A stretch of 64,000 nucleotides of DNA from Vicia villosa (taxonomy: Eukaryota > Streptophyta > Magnoliopsida > Fabales > Fabaceae). The DNA is taken from assembly GCF_029867415.1 (NCBI RefSeq), contig NW_026704998.1, forward strand, positions 434,001 through 498,000, in the 5' to 3' direction. This document shows positions 1 to 11,221 of the stretch, piece by piece; the stretch's first letter is position 1, and every line of letters begins with the position of its first letter. The position numbers were made by a program, and so were the translations under genes. The notes beneath the pieces were generated by a model that was given only the letters and a program-made list of their open reading frames with translations, was not told where the DNA came from and ran no database searches.

Positions 1-1971
1 GGCGGAGTTAACGCTCGCGCTCTTGCATAAGGGATCGACCTAGGATGCAATAGAGCGGAGATAACAATGCCCTTAAGAAAGGAGAGAGAAGAGAGAGTTT
101 GAGCGTTTCGAGGAAATCCCTAAAGCAAGGGAAAATCGAGTTACTCTATGGTTTGTGTTTTTTAGAAGTGGGAACTTACGCCCGAATGGTTCCCTAAAGC
201 AAGGGAGATCCAAGCACTCGAACATTCCCTAAAGCAAGGGATGTTCAAGCTTCCATTCCCTTTTTAAGATTTTCACTTTGATTATTAATGTTTTAAGTGT
301 TTTCTTTGTATTTTTTAAAGGGATTTTATTTGAGTATTTATTAGATGTTTTATGTTGTAAAAGAAAAAGAAACTAGCCTAAGTAAACTAGCCTAATATGA
401 ATGGGAATTTTTACCTAATGTTATCATGGTTTCTACCTAAGGTTAGGAATAAAAGACACATGAAAAATAAAGCAAAAAGTGGAGTATATGAAAATAGCAT
501 AAGAGCATGAAATAGAACAAGTCAAAATATAGCACAAAAGTGAATTAAAAGTACTATTATTTTTATTGATTTTTATGAAAGAAATGAGTTCAAAAGATTA
601 ATGTCAAAATTAACCTAAAATCTACTTATTTTTATGAGTTTTTTTTTATTAAGAAATTTCTAAAAGGAACTAAAAATTAAACTCTCAAAAATCCCCTAGA
701 AATCTAACACAATTTTAATGGTGATTATGATTTTTATATGTTTTTATCAAAAGAAAAAGAGTGAAACAGGGAGGTGAAAGTTGAAATTAAGGTGTGAAGA
801 GTAAGCTGGGCGCAGGCCCATGGCGTTGGTCCAGAGGAGTTTTTTTTCTGTTCAGCCAAACAAGGGGTGCGTGGGCCAGAGTGGGGGTGCAAATAGCAAT
901 TCCGTGTGAGCAAGGCCCAAGCAATTTCAAATCTCCTTTCTGAATTTAATCCTACTTTATGGTTCATCAATTCAATTAACCTCGATTAAATGCCCATTGA
1001 CGCTAATTAAACTCTATTAATCCATGTTTATGCAATTTCCAATTAAATAACCTAAGAAAGAGGGATTAGGTTTCACCTGGTTGTGACTTTTGAAGTTTCA
1101 CGTTCTTCTTCCTCTCCATGTGAAACTCGCGGCGGCGCTCGAACCTCCCTTGCGCAACGGCGATCACTTCACACTTTCCGGCGATACTCTCTCGTTTTGC
1201 TTCTCTGATCGCTCGCTCTCATCCCTCATCGAATCGTTTTGAACAACCGCTCGCCGCCGCGATTTCTCTGCCTCTCAATCTTTCCAGTTCGGCCTCATCT
1301 CGGATCCAAACGAGACGTAACGCAAGAAGCATTGAATACATTCATCTATTGGAGAAGTCCGGTGTCTCTTCAAGATCGAATGTGACGAAATGGACGTAAC
1401 AGAAAACTTCGAATCAGGTGTTCTTCACTTCTTGCATACTTTCAGATTTCAATTCTTCTTTTCGATCTTTCTTTTTCTGTGTGGATGTATCGTGATATCT
1501 CACGAAGATAATAGAGGCGGTGATGACTTGTATATTTGATGATATCGGAGAACAGAGATGATTATGTGGATGAAGATGATGATGGTGTGAAGGCTTATCG
1601 TGGTGATTGAGGAATTACGAGATTCTGTGCAGAAGATCTCGAGCATGGATGTGACATTTATGTTTCCGTGAATCAGTGAGTTGATGAATCGATGATAGGG
1701 AGAAAGATCGAAGATCTTTGTGTAGCCTTTTCTGGAGAATTTAGATGAAGATTTGAGGATTGGTGATGATGAATTGTTGAGAGTTTTTGTGATATTTTCT
1801 GGTTGAAGATTGGAGAAAGGTTGAAGATGAGTGTGTGTAGATTGAGGAAGATGATGATTATGGAGATTGAAGAGAGAAGAAGCAGAGAGTGAGAAGAGAG
1901 AAAGGGTGAAGAGTGAGGTGAAGATGATGAATGAAAAATGGCGTGAAGGTTGAATCAGTGAGAGAGGTTCA

Positions 1972-1979
1972 GTTATATA
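1972..1979 (-). promoter_or_regulatory. Candidate TATA box of LTR 1 (minus strand)
   Basis: On minus the sequence reads CTATATAAC followed by a pyrimidine-rich leader (CCTCTCTCACTG and a long CTTC-rich run). The same site occurs at 13583-13590 in LTR 2 and near 25194-25201 in LTR 3. Its place, about 2.9 kb into the LTR, would make U3 long and leave ~2 kb for R and U5. This is motif-based only. Confidence 0.35.
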
Positions 1980-3737
1980 GGTTGAAGAGGGAAGTTGAAT
2001 TCAGTTAGAGGGAGGTGATTCTGAGCCTTTGGATTGGAATCGGTTAGAGAATTTGGAGGGTGAGGATCTGTCGGTTATGGAGGTTATGAGTTGGTTTGGG
2101 TTCAGTTGTGGTTAGTTAGGAATTCTGTTAGGTTGTTATAGATGGTTAGAAAATTCAGTTAGGGGCTGAGTTATGTTAGTTTGTTGTTAGGGATAGTTTA
2201 GAACATGGCTGAATGATATATGATGTGTGTATGTATGCTGAACTTGTTTCTTCATATTCTTTTTTGGATGCGAATTATGGAAAGTAGAATGATCCTTTGA
2301 GGTATGCCGTCCAAGTGTGTTTATTCAGGGTTACTGACTGAACTTTATATGAGATATTGATCATGGTTGATGTATGCAGGTATGTTGAAGCGCGGTTTGT
2401 GAATGAATGGAGCTATGAGTATCGAACTATATTGCAGTCAATTTTGGTTTGTGATGTATGGATTGTTTGCTGCAGCATGGTGGGACTGTGGTTGCAGGGA
2501 TGTATTTGACGGCAAACGAACGGGGCTGTAAAGTGTATGTATGAACTGTGTCTGTTCTGGTTTTATTCTGTGGATGCAGGGCTGATTGGTTTATTTATTT
2601 GATGCAGGCTGCAGTGTGTTTTTTGTATATTTCGGAGTCGACTCGGTTTTAATTGCTGGAACTGGGGAGCGTTTGCAGGGACCATTGTAGCGAGTTCTTT
2701 TCCTTTATATTGCAGGGAACCGGTGCTTCAGATGGATTTGGCTCAGCTGCGAATTACACTTGAGTGTGAACTGGAATGCTGAATGCTCGCATGAATCTTA
2801 TTGGCGAAAAGGTTGGTAAGCTAGTAGTGAATGCATTGGTCAGTACCTGTTTTGTTTAGCGTGAATGTTGGACTGGGGTTTGTACTGGACTGGTTTTTTA
2901 TGTGGATAGGTTAGCTTGGCTATGCTTAATGTGCAGGTCTTTTATTTGAAGGATTTAATTGTGTATAGGGCTGTTATAATAGAGATTGGAATCAGTTCTG
3001 GCAGGTTACTTTGTAGCAGGTCAGTGAAGGTTCTTTTTGTGTGAGTGGATATTTTTTGGTTTAGCATGGATGAGGAATTAAGCACCTGGTATTGATGTTG
3101 TTTTTGTTTTGATGCAGGGGCTGTTTTTTTGGCTGGAAGTGATTATGTAGGTCTGAATGCAGAGCTTTATTTTGGTATTGGTTGCTGTAAGGTGCAGACA
3201 CGAGGTATTAAAGAATGAACAAAGCATGAAGGCATTTGGTGAAGAAGAAAGAAACATGGCTTAAGGATGTAGGTCTAGGAGATATTTGCTGCCCCTTTTT
3301 TATATTTGAGGATGAATTAGATGTAGGTTTGTAATAGGATCTGAATTTTGTTTTGATGGACACTTGTATTTTGTAAGAGAGACTTGTAACTTGAACCTTG
3401 GATAAGTGGGAATGATGTTTATGTTGGAAGTATGAATATATCATCAGGTCTTGTAATGAATCAGGTGGATTTGAATGAAATATTATTCAACGCATCTCAA
3501 ACATCTTTCTCTCTTGCATTTCTTGTATTCAAATTCTTCTTTGATCTTTAGGACTTTGAGTCATTATCAACAAATATGACATGATGAAAACCATAAGGTT
3601 TGAAATGAACTTGAGTCAAAGAAACACGTCTCAAATATTAACATCTAATCATAATTCACTTGACCACACCCACCGGTATTCTCGATACTTCAATCCAACA
3701 ATTTTGAATAAAGTCCCAAAGCGAATGACTTGTATCA

Positions 3738-4556
3738 TGTAACACCCCAAATTGCTTTTGGGATGATCGACTGACCCCACAAACCAACACGGGTCTTTTC
3801 AACATGCTTTGACCTCACTCGCACGCTTTCCGGGAAACTTCCCAGAAGGTCACCCATCCCAATACTACTCCAAGTCAAGCACGCTTAACTGTGGAGTTCT
3901 TTTGGAATGAGCTACCGAAAAGAAGATGCATCTTGTTGGTATAGGTAGTACCCATCAATCCTTATAAGCTTTCCTTCAACCATGCAGTCCCATACCTGCA
4001 CAGCATCAGGATCCCTCTCATTCCGATGTGGCGACCAACCTTGCCCTCATGGGCCTTAGTTGTTACATGCGGTGCAACCACCCCTCGCCTTATTCGGACT
4101 CGGGTGTTACATGCCCACCAGCTTCCGCATGGTTCGTCCTCGAACCACATCGTACTGGGAGAGGTCTGGCTCTGATACCATTTGTAACACCCCAAATTGC
4201 TTTTGGGATGATCGACTGACCCCACAAACCAACACGGGTCTTTTCAACATGCTTTGACCTCACTCGCACGCTTTCCGGGAAACTTCCCAGAAGGTCACCC
4301 ATCCCAATACTACTCCAAGTCAAGCACGCTTAACTGTGGAGTTCTTTTGGAATGAGCTACCGAAAAGAAGATGCATCTTGTTGGTATAGGTAGTACCCAT
4401 CAATCCTTATAAGCTTTCCTTCAACCATGCAGTCCCATACCTGCACAGCATCAGGATCCCTCTCATTCCGATGTGGCGACCAACCTTGCCCTCATGGGCC
4501 TTAGTTGTTACATGCGGTGCAACCACCCCTCGCCTTATTCGGACTCGGGTGTTACA
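3738..4556 (-). mobile_element. Cassandra TRIM element (copy in LTR 1)
   Basis: This is an 819-bp element with two direct 374-bp LTRs (3738-4111 and 4183-4556) that look identical by eye, each TGTAACAC...GTGTTACA. They flank a 71-bp internal part. The internal part carries, on minus, the PBS TGGTATCAGAGCC (plus 4168-4180), matching initiator methionine tRNA, two bases from the LTR. TATCA is duplicated on both sides (3733-3737 and 4557-4561). Each LTR holds a 5S-rRNA-like stretch, the hallmark of Cassandra TRIMs. It encodes no protein and would move only with proteins supplied by other elements. It lies in the same orientation as the host LTR. Confidence 0.93.
3833..3941 (-). promoter_or_regulatory. 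5S rRNA-like Pol III internal promoter domain in Cassandra LTR
   Basis: On the minus strand the segment reads close to plant 5S rRNA, including AGTTAAGCGTGCTTG (box A region) and GGGATGGGTGACC (box C region) at roughly the right spacing. Three equivalent copies lie at 4278-4386, 15444-15552 and 15889-15997. In Cassandra elements this domain is conserved and can be transcribed by RNA polymerase III (family knowledge). Transcription here is inference. It is not a functional 5S gene: the 5' third diverges and the flanks are LTR sequence. Confidence 0.85.
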
Positions 4557-4893
4557 TATCAAGTGATGATTAGAATCCACTTAATCAATGAACCTAACCA
4601 AAGGTTGAGCAGAAATCCCTGATGATCATAATACCATACTCCAAGATCCCTTTGATAATCTCAAACTTATAGAGTAAGCTTTTTAAGAAACCTTAGTTGA
4701 ACCAATTTGTACAGTGTAGAGGTCTTAATCATTGTGAAACCTTGGCCTTTTCCTTGGCCATTGATCTGTGGTCCCAAGTGCTTTATTGAATGAATGAATG
4801 AATGATATGTAAATGCCCTAATGGAGGTATGCAGGTGAAATGGAAAATATAAGCCAGTTAAAATAAGGGGTAGGACAAATTTGGGGTATGACA

Positions 4894-4908
4894 GCTGCCC
4901 CTATTTAA
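4894..4908 (-). other. Polypurine tract, element copy 1
   Basis: On the minus strand TTAAATAGGGGCAGC directly precedes the LTR start TGTCATACC. This is the expected place for the plus-strand DNA priming site. The same sequence is at 16505-16519. Confidence 0.7.
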
Positions 4909-5252
4909 TCGTCTTATACCTGAAGGTGAGATTGGCGTCAGCTTTTCGAACATTCAAGGTAGAAGAAGATTAAATACCAAGACCATAAATTTGTCCTAAA
5001 GAGGAGATGGTGTAAGTGTTATCTTTATTTTTCATTTTTGATATCTGCTGGGGAAAGAGAAATGTTTTTCTTTTTTCTGGTGGAAAAGTTTATGGTGAGG
5101 GGTTGAAATGGGGTAGCTTGTAACGTAGCCAAGGTGCCAATACAAGGTTCTCAATGGAAATGATTGCATGAAACAATGACTGAAAGGAAAAGATCTCGTG
5201 CGACCTATGACTCAACATCGGGGTGAGAAATAACAAACTCACGACTCAAGAG

Positions 5253-5757
5253 AATTGAAAAAAACGAGGATAAGGTCGTCAGACCTACGATCCACAAGAA
5301 ATGAAAAAGACGAGGATAAGGTCAACGGACCTACGATCCACAAGAATGAAAAAGATGGGGATAAGGTCAACGGACCTACGATCCACAAGAATGAAAAAGA
5401 TGGGGATAAGGTCAACGGACCTACGATCCACAAGAAATGAAAAAGATGAGGATAAGGTCAACGGACCTACGATCCACAAGAAATGAAAAAGATGAGGATA
5501 AGGTCAACGGACCTACGATCCACAGGAAATGAAAAAGATGAGGATAAGGTCAACGGACCTACGATCCACAGGAAATGAAAAAGATGAGGATAAGGTCAAC
5601 GGACCTACGATCCACAGGAAATGAAAAAGATGAGGATAAGGTCAACGGACCTACGATCCACAAAAATTGGCAAAGATGAGGATAAGGTCAACGGACCTAC
5701 GATCCACAAGAAATGAAAAAGATGGGGATAAGGTCAACGGACCTACGATCCACAAGA
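5253..5757. repeat. 46-bp minisatellite, 11 units (3' UTR of element copy 1)
   Basis: Eleven head-to-tail units of 45-46 bp share the core GGATAAGGTCAACGGACC followed by TACGATCCAC. Units vary at a few places: CGAGG, TGGGG or TGAGG before the core, and CACAAG, CACAGG or CACAAA at the end. Apparent open frames through it on both strands are by-products of the repeat. Ogre 3' untranslated regions are known to carry such arrays. Confidence 0.92.
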
Positions 5758-5776
5758 ATTGAAAGAAAGGATAAAC

Positions 5777-6168
5777 ATCAACACTGGGGTTGGAGGACAT
5801 TAACGCTGAGGTTGGAGCATATCAACACTGAGGTTGGGGGACATCAACACTGAGGTTGTGAAAGGAAAGGCGTCGACACTGAGGTCGAGGACATCAACAC
5901 TGAGGTTGGAACGAGAAAAGATAAACATCAACACTGAGGTTGTGAATGACGATTGGCATCGACACAGAGGTCGGTGGAGGAGTGATAGGCATCAACACAG
6001 GGGTTGGACAAGGAAAGGATAAGCGTCAACACTGAGGTTGAAAAAGGAAAGGTATCGACACTGAGGTCGAAGGAAGAAAGAATTAATATCAACACTGAGG
6101 TTGGAAATTAGTCTTGAAATGGTTTGCCAGGACGGAAGGCAAAGGATACACAACACAGGGGTTGGATC
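5777..6168. repeat. Degenerate CATCAACACTGAGGTTGG repeat array, copy 1
   Basis: About fifteen spaced copies of an 18-22 bp core (CATCAACACTGAGGTTG and the variant ATCGACACTGAGGTCG) are separated by variable purine-rich spacers of 0-25 bp. The unit is unrelated to the adjacent 46-bp minisatellite, so two independent tandem families lie side by side. Confidence 0.85.
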
Positions 6169-8875
6169 TAAAAGTTTTCCCGTACGAGGGAAGAGATCAC
6201 GGGGACTAGTCACGACTAGACTCGATCAAAAGACATAATCACGAAGATGTTGATACTGGCGAAGCATAAGAATTACATTAATCCCTCAGGCCAAAGGCGG
6301 GGTGTAACTCATCAAGAGTGGCAATCGTTCGAATTGCCACACACCAAGTATGGTTATTCAAACGGTTGAAAAATGAGATGGGTTGAATGCCCACCCTCAT
6401 TCGCACTCTAATCTTCACGCAGCACACGGGAAATAACCTCGGAGACAACGATTCTGACGAAGAAGGCCAGGAGAGAGAAGATAAGATTTCTTTTGGGGAT
6501 TGAGAATACCAGGTATTGGCACCATGGTTTGAGGAGATTTGTGATGTAGTAACAGATATCAATCGGAGTTTGTAAGGATAACATTTTTCTGTGGGGATGT
6601 ATCATTGGCTTGATTGAATGTTGATTTGTATTATCTGGCTTATGCATTGTATGCATGTTTGAATTTTTCTATGGCGTAATGATCCGCTTTGACGAATATG
6701 CTACGCTTTTGAGGATGCAATGTTATATGCAGTGAACACTATATGCAGGATGCCAAATAAAGGCATTAGAGTGATAGAGAAGCATGGTTGTTGGAGTCCC
6801 TTGCTTGTTGTCTTGAGCTATCAATATGAATCGGTGTTGGAAACCTTATAGTATCAAAGATCATTGGCAAATGCACTGAGGATTGAAATGTAGCTTCGTT
6901 GGGGAGGAAGTGACTTCATCTGACTTTCCCTACATCTTGAATTGCTTGGGGATGGTGAGCTTGAGGAGATTCCCTCGATTCACCATGTTGAGGATGAGAA
7001 ATTCAGATAAGGTGATCAGGTTGAGGAAGTGGAACAACTCCCATGAGAAATAAACTCATGTGGTTGGGGAGAGGCCAAAGTTCCAGGAGAAATAAACTCC
7101 TAAGATTAGGGAGAGGACAATAAAACTCAGAAGATTGTGCCTCAAGCTTCGTGACTTATGGAGGAATTCTCCTCAAAGGATCCTCGGAGAGATTTGTCGA
7201 ATCTCGACGTAACTGCCCTAGATTGGTTGAATCCAAGAGAGATTCCTCGACTTGATTGCCCCAGATTGATGGAAGCTTGAATGGATGCCTCAGTTGACAT
7301 GGTCTTCACACAACTTGCCCCTTGGAGTAATCAGTCTTTGAAGTGAGTGGCTCATGGAATCGATCAACTTTTTTCTGCAGTTGTTCATTGTTTGATCTTC
7401 CTTGATGTCAAGTGTTTATCCATAAGTAAAAGATATTTGTTTTGAAGATGATAATCCTAATGCAATGCTTATGCTAGCTTCGAGATCCAAGTTATTGAAA
7501 TAAAGTTGTGACATTCAGTGTTTGAATTATTTGTCATATCGATATCAACATAAATGGTAAGCAAACATCTAGGAGTCAGTTTTACACAATCTTGCTTTTG
7601 AAATAAACCCTGCTTCAATTAGGTCTTTTAAGGGTTGTAACGTGGCCTGGTTCACGGTTTTAGAAAGAAAGGATTTAAGGCTCAAAGTCTAACCTAACCC
7701 ACCCATTCTTCGTGATGTTCTCCAGTCCTAAATTCAACTTAACCTGATACGAGCGTTCATCCCTCAAGAGGAGTTTGAGATAATTGAGGAACCAATGAAG
7801 TCTTCTTGGACATGGCAGTCACTCACTTTCGTTTTATGGTGTCTGATCACACGACTTTGTTCCTTTGATGAGGACCTTTATTTTGTAATCCTCGTTTTTC
7901 GCTTCTGCTTTGCCTTTCTTTTTGTTTCCCTAACTTTTGCCTGGACAAATTCTTTTGAATTTTATTTTGGAGTCCAGCGGGATGCCCTAATTTTGCCTAA
8001 GTCACTTGTTTTCAAGTTGTTGACTTAGCGGGCTCTTTTTTTTTTTCAATCCTTTCTTTTTTGAATAAGTCGTGTGATCCTGAATCTCTGACTTGTGGGA
8101 GTGATTGTGACTGCCTCATTCTTTGATTGATGAGGGATTACCATTGTAGTATTGACTTTCCTCAATCTTTTTGAAAGATAACCATTGTTGTATCCTTGGA
8201 TGCATACTCCTGATGAATTCTGAATGCTCGATCAGATTAATTGAATGCTACCCTGCCCCTGGGTTAAATGTGAGGGTTTTTTTTTTGTATAGAAAAGAAA
8301 CTCCAACTTCAAGGCTCAAAGGGGTTAACGAAGGTCTGTCTCCCTTATATCTCCAGTGTTTGGGGATTTGAAACAATGCCTGTACATCCTCAGCGGGGTT
8401 TTATTCAAAAGCACACAATTTTAGATTTTGCGTTTTTATTTTTTCATCATTCTCCTTTTGATATTTTTGCTTAATCCAGAGTTTGATATCGATAGACAGA
8501 AAGATATGAGTGAACACGAATGGATTGATTCGAAACTAGCATATGCAATGCATTTTTATTTTCATTAAAAAACAAACAAGTTTTACATGGAAGAAACATT
8601 TAACAAAAACAAGGAAAATTACAAATGAAAATGCAGAAATGAATTGATGATTGCCATAGTTGAGGAGGCTTGACTCCGTCTGGACTTGTTGAGCTTGAAT
8701 ACTTTTTGCGGTTCTTTTCAAACACTTCAGATTACTTCAAAAGAAAACTCCAACGAAGTCACCCAAGAGTTGTAAACTTTTGCCTTACTTTAGGGATTCG
8801 AGCAATGCAAGTGATGCAATGCTCAAGATAAGAGTACGTCTTGCTTATCCCTCGTGCGGGAGCCCCATGAACCTT
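6169..8875. other. Element interior without recognisable coding sequence, copy 1
   Basis: Between the repeat arrays and gag, where Ogre elements normally carry protease-RT-RNase H-integrase, both strands are broken by stops. None of the conserved motifs (DSG, YxDD, HHCC, DD35E) was found. The longest frame (7795-8028, plus) looks random. The matching segment of copy 2 is 17781-20486. Confidence 0.7.
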
Positions 8876-10174
8876 TCAATTTATGTGAAGACCATTTGGA
8901 GTGAATGATATCGCTTTGGAGTCAATGAGATCTTGGACTTTGTGTTTCAAAATATTACAATCCTCAGTTGAATGTCCAGATGTCCCAGAACGGTACTCAC
9001 ACTTTGCATTTAAGTCATATCCTTGAGGAATCGGTGTTGGAGGGGGCTTAGCCTCCCTTAGTTCGACCAAGGATTCATTGAGTAAATGAGAGAGCAGTTG
9101 ACTATAAGTCATAGGAATCGGGTCAATCTTTCTTGGTGGTCTTCTCGGCTTTCGTGGACCTTGTTGTTGGTAATTTTGGTGATAGTTAAGAACATGAACC
9201 TGAGGGTAAGCAGGGAGTTCCTCTTCTCCATTCTCTGGGGTTGCATTTGTTTCACTTTTCTCTTCTTCAGTGAATTCAGGAACATTGACCATATCTTGGA
9301 TTTTACCCATCTTTAAAGCATTTTCAATTCGTTCTCCTACGACAACCAAACTTGAGAATTCGGAGGAAGCACATCCAATCATCATGTTCAGATAAGGATC
9401 TTTCAGGGTGTTCATGAACATGTCTACAAGTTCTCGTTCCAAAAGAGGAGGTTGGACTCTGGAAGCTAATTCTCTCCATCTTTGTGCATACTCTTTAAAA
9501 GACTCATTAACCTTCTGAGTTAAACTTTGGAGTTGTAGTCTAGTAGGAGCCATGTCACTGTTGTACTTGTAATGCTTGAGAAAAGCCTCTGCTAGTTCAT
9601 CCCATGTGCGGACATGGGTTCGTTCAAGTCGTGTATACCATTCAAGGGATGCCCCACTGAGACTATCTTGAAAGAAGTGCATTAGAAGCTTGTCATTTTC
9701 TGCATACGGTGCCATCTTGTTGCAGAATGCCTTGATGTGACTCATCGGGCAAGTAATACCCTTGTATTTCTCAAAACTAGGGACTTTGAACTTAGCAGGA
9801 ATCTTGATATCAGGCACTAAGCACAAATCAATAGCATTTAAACCAGAGGAGCCTCGACCTTCTAAAGCCTTCAATCTTTCTTCCAGGAGGTGGAATTTTC
9901 TCTCATTTTCCTCGATCGGGAACTTGAAAGCTTCGAGCTCAGAATCGTTCTCATGATGTGAATCCTCCTTATTTGGAGCTTCCACGGGCACAGGTTTTGA
10001 TCCTCCATTAGCAACAGTGGTCGGAGTATCATTAGCCAATTTAGCAACACTTTGCCTAAGCTCTTCTTGCCCTTGAATGACAACATGGAGAGTCTCGAAG
10101 AGTTGGGTCATCCTTTCCCCCATAGTATCCAAGTCCTTACGAAGCTCAGCCTGATTCTGCTCAAGACGGTCCAT
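8876..10174 (-). CDS. gag: Gag of Ogre-like (Tat lineage) retrotransposon, copy 1
   Basis: A 432-aa structural protein expected to form the virus-like particle that packages element RNA in the cytoplasm. Residues 1-50 are charged and heptad-rich (probable coiled coil). Residues ~125-290 match the retrotransposon Gag domain, with SGASLEWY at 173-180 and the WDELAEAFLKHYKY segment at 191-204. A basic proline-rich stretch follows, and a C-terminal knuckle-like motif spans 392-406 (CEYRSGTSGHSTEDC). The start is MDRLEQ because an in-frame TAG lies just upstream in this copy. It ends in TGA without continuing into a protease frame, unlike autonomous elements, where gag is followed by pol. The Cys/His pattern has Arg at residue 395, where related Gags, as I recall them, have His, so zinc binding is uncertain. 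Confidence 0.88.
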   Translation of the reverse strand: MDRLEQNQAELRKDLDTMGERMTQLFETLHVVIQGQEELRQSVAKLANDTPTTVANGGSKPVPVEAPNKEDSHHENDSELEAFKFPIEENERKFHLLEERLKALEGRGSSGLNAIDLCLVPDIKIPAKFKVPSFEKYKGITCPMSHIKAFCNKMAPYAENDKLLMHFFQDSLSGASLEWYTRLERTHVRTWDELAEAFLKHYKYNSDMAPTRLQLQSLTQKVNESFKEYAQRWRELASRVQPPLLERELVDMFMNTLKDPYLNMMIGCASSEFSSLVVVGERIENALKMGKIQDMVNVPEFTEEEKSETNATPENGEEELPAYPQVHVLNYHQNYQQQGPRKPRRPPRKIDPIPMTYSQLLSHLLNESLVELREAKPPPTPIPQGYDLNAKCEYRSGTSGHSTEDCNILKHKVQDLIDSKAISFTPNGLHIN

Positions 10175-11201
10175 GATTCTCTTCTGATTAATCCTCGTAT
10201 GCTACAGATGTAGGGAAGTCAAATTTGAAGCGGAAATCTGGATTGAAAGGGACCCCAATTAGCTTCTGATACGGAACCATGAAATGTATGATGATATGAA
10301 TGCAATGTTTCATTTCCGAGGAATCCTAAAGTCTTTTCACACTTTTTAATTTCTTTTTTTGGAACCAAAGCTTTCTTTTTTATATAATATCTTTTCTTTT
10401 CTTTTTTCCTTCTTTTCTATTTCCTTTTTCTTTTCATTTCTTTTTTGGAAATAGACTTTAGAATTCCTCACAAATGAAGTGGATAAAACAATGATGTTAT
10501 GCAATGCGAAAGCATGGGATCAAGGTCCATATGATCTGAGTAACCACCACACAATCCTCTGAATAACTGATGTGAAGCTTCTATACAGGCCAAATGTCAC
10601 AGGATCAAAGGTTCGACGCCTTTTTGAATACCAGAATATCAAGCACCATGAGAACAGACCAAATAAAGGTCCATCTCAAATATGAAGAAGCAATGGTATG
10701 TAGGAGCCAAGGTTTCCTGTCCCACCCCAATCTCACGGGTATGAAGTCTAGACATGGACAAGTGGTCCCTAATGGTCACCAAGGTCTACAGTTCCCATGG
10801 GGTACAAAGTGTTTGAGGCAACAAGGGTGCCAGACACAGTGTTCCATGAAAGAACCTCGCCCAGTTGTGGTACCCCATGTCAAGCTCGGTCGTAGCAAGG
10901 GCCACGGGAGTCAACATGAGCATCCACGCTAATCCTATGTGTCACTGGCCTGGGTAGTGGGCCTTTTACCTCATACAAACCCCCCACCTGCAAAACAGAA
11001 CAGAAGACCCCAGGGAACACAAAATATAATCCATATGCATGATGTGCAAACAGAAATAAACATGATATGCAGGCAAAGAATAAACATGCAAACATATATA
11101 TAAGGTATAGACATAAAACAAGTAAACACCCAGTAAATAAACAAACAAACGCAGGCTAGGATCGACTCGCTAAGAATGGACCCGCAATAGGTCTAGCAAC
11201 A
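10175..11201. other. 5' untranslated leader of element copy 1
   Basis: This is the leader between PBS and gag on the minus strand. It holds a pyrimidine-rich tract on plus at 10370-10445 (purine-rich in the transcript) and a few short open frames without family resemblance. The counterpart in copy 2 is 21786-22811. Confidence 0.6.
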
Positions 11202-11219
11202 TCCCCAGCAGAGTCGCCA
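11202..11219 (-). other. Primer binding site, element copy 1
   Basis: On minus TGGCGACTCTGCTGGGGA lies two bases inside the LTR end (GCGACA GC). This form is typical of Ogre/Tat elements and is usually assigned to an arginine tRNA. The assignment is from family knowledge; no tRNA was aligned. Confidence 0.8.
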
Positions 11220-11221
11220 GC

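Larger units (their letters stand above)
1..4893 (-). repeat. LTR 1 of the Ogre-like array (partial, left edge cut)
   Basis: This corresponds to 11612-16504 of the complete LTR, so about 390 bp are missing beyond the window edge. On the minus strand its start is at 4893 (TGTCATACCCC), next to the polypurine tract. It contains a Cassandra element at 3738-4556. It has its own bases at 135 (A), 566 (T), 994 (C), 1015 (T) and 1189 (C), where the other two LTRs agree with each other. To the right of ~1340 it agrees with LTR 2 and differs from LTR 3. No coding capacity was recognised; short open frames inside are not convincing. Confidence 0.88.
4894..11221 (-). mobile_element. Internal region 1 of the Ogre-like element
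   Basis: The 6328-bp segment between LTR 1 and LTR 2 contains, in minus-strand order: PBS (11202-11219), an untranslated leader with a polypyrimidine stretch on plus (10370-10445), gag (10174-8876), ~2.7 kb without a recognisable reading frame (8875-6170), two tandem-repeat arrays (6168-5253) and a polypurine tract at the LTR border. No protease, reverse transcriptase, RNase H or integrase motif was found, so the element is non-autonomous apart from making Gag. Confidence 0.85.

Noticed and set aside
3833..3941. Possible functional 5S rRNA gene
   Set aside because: Only the internal promoter and 3' two-thirds resemble 5S RNA. It lies inside TRIM LTRs in direct pairs, which identifies Cassandra.
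5255..5486. Repetitive open frames on both strands (NGPTIHKNEKD- and VDRRSVDLI-like)
   Set aside because: They are translations of the 46-bp minisatellite in the element 3' UTR; its unit length varies between 45 and 46 bp and breaks every frame.
5253..5757. CRISPR-like array of regular repeats
   Set aside because: Repeats are contiguous and lack unique spacers, and the host is a plant. It is a minisatellite.
10594..10932. 112-codon plus-strand frame in the element leader (also at 22204-22542)
   Set aside because: It is antisense to the element transcript, has no family resemblance, and is present only because the leader is duplicated.
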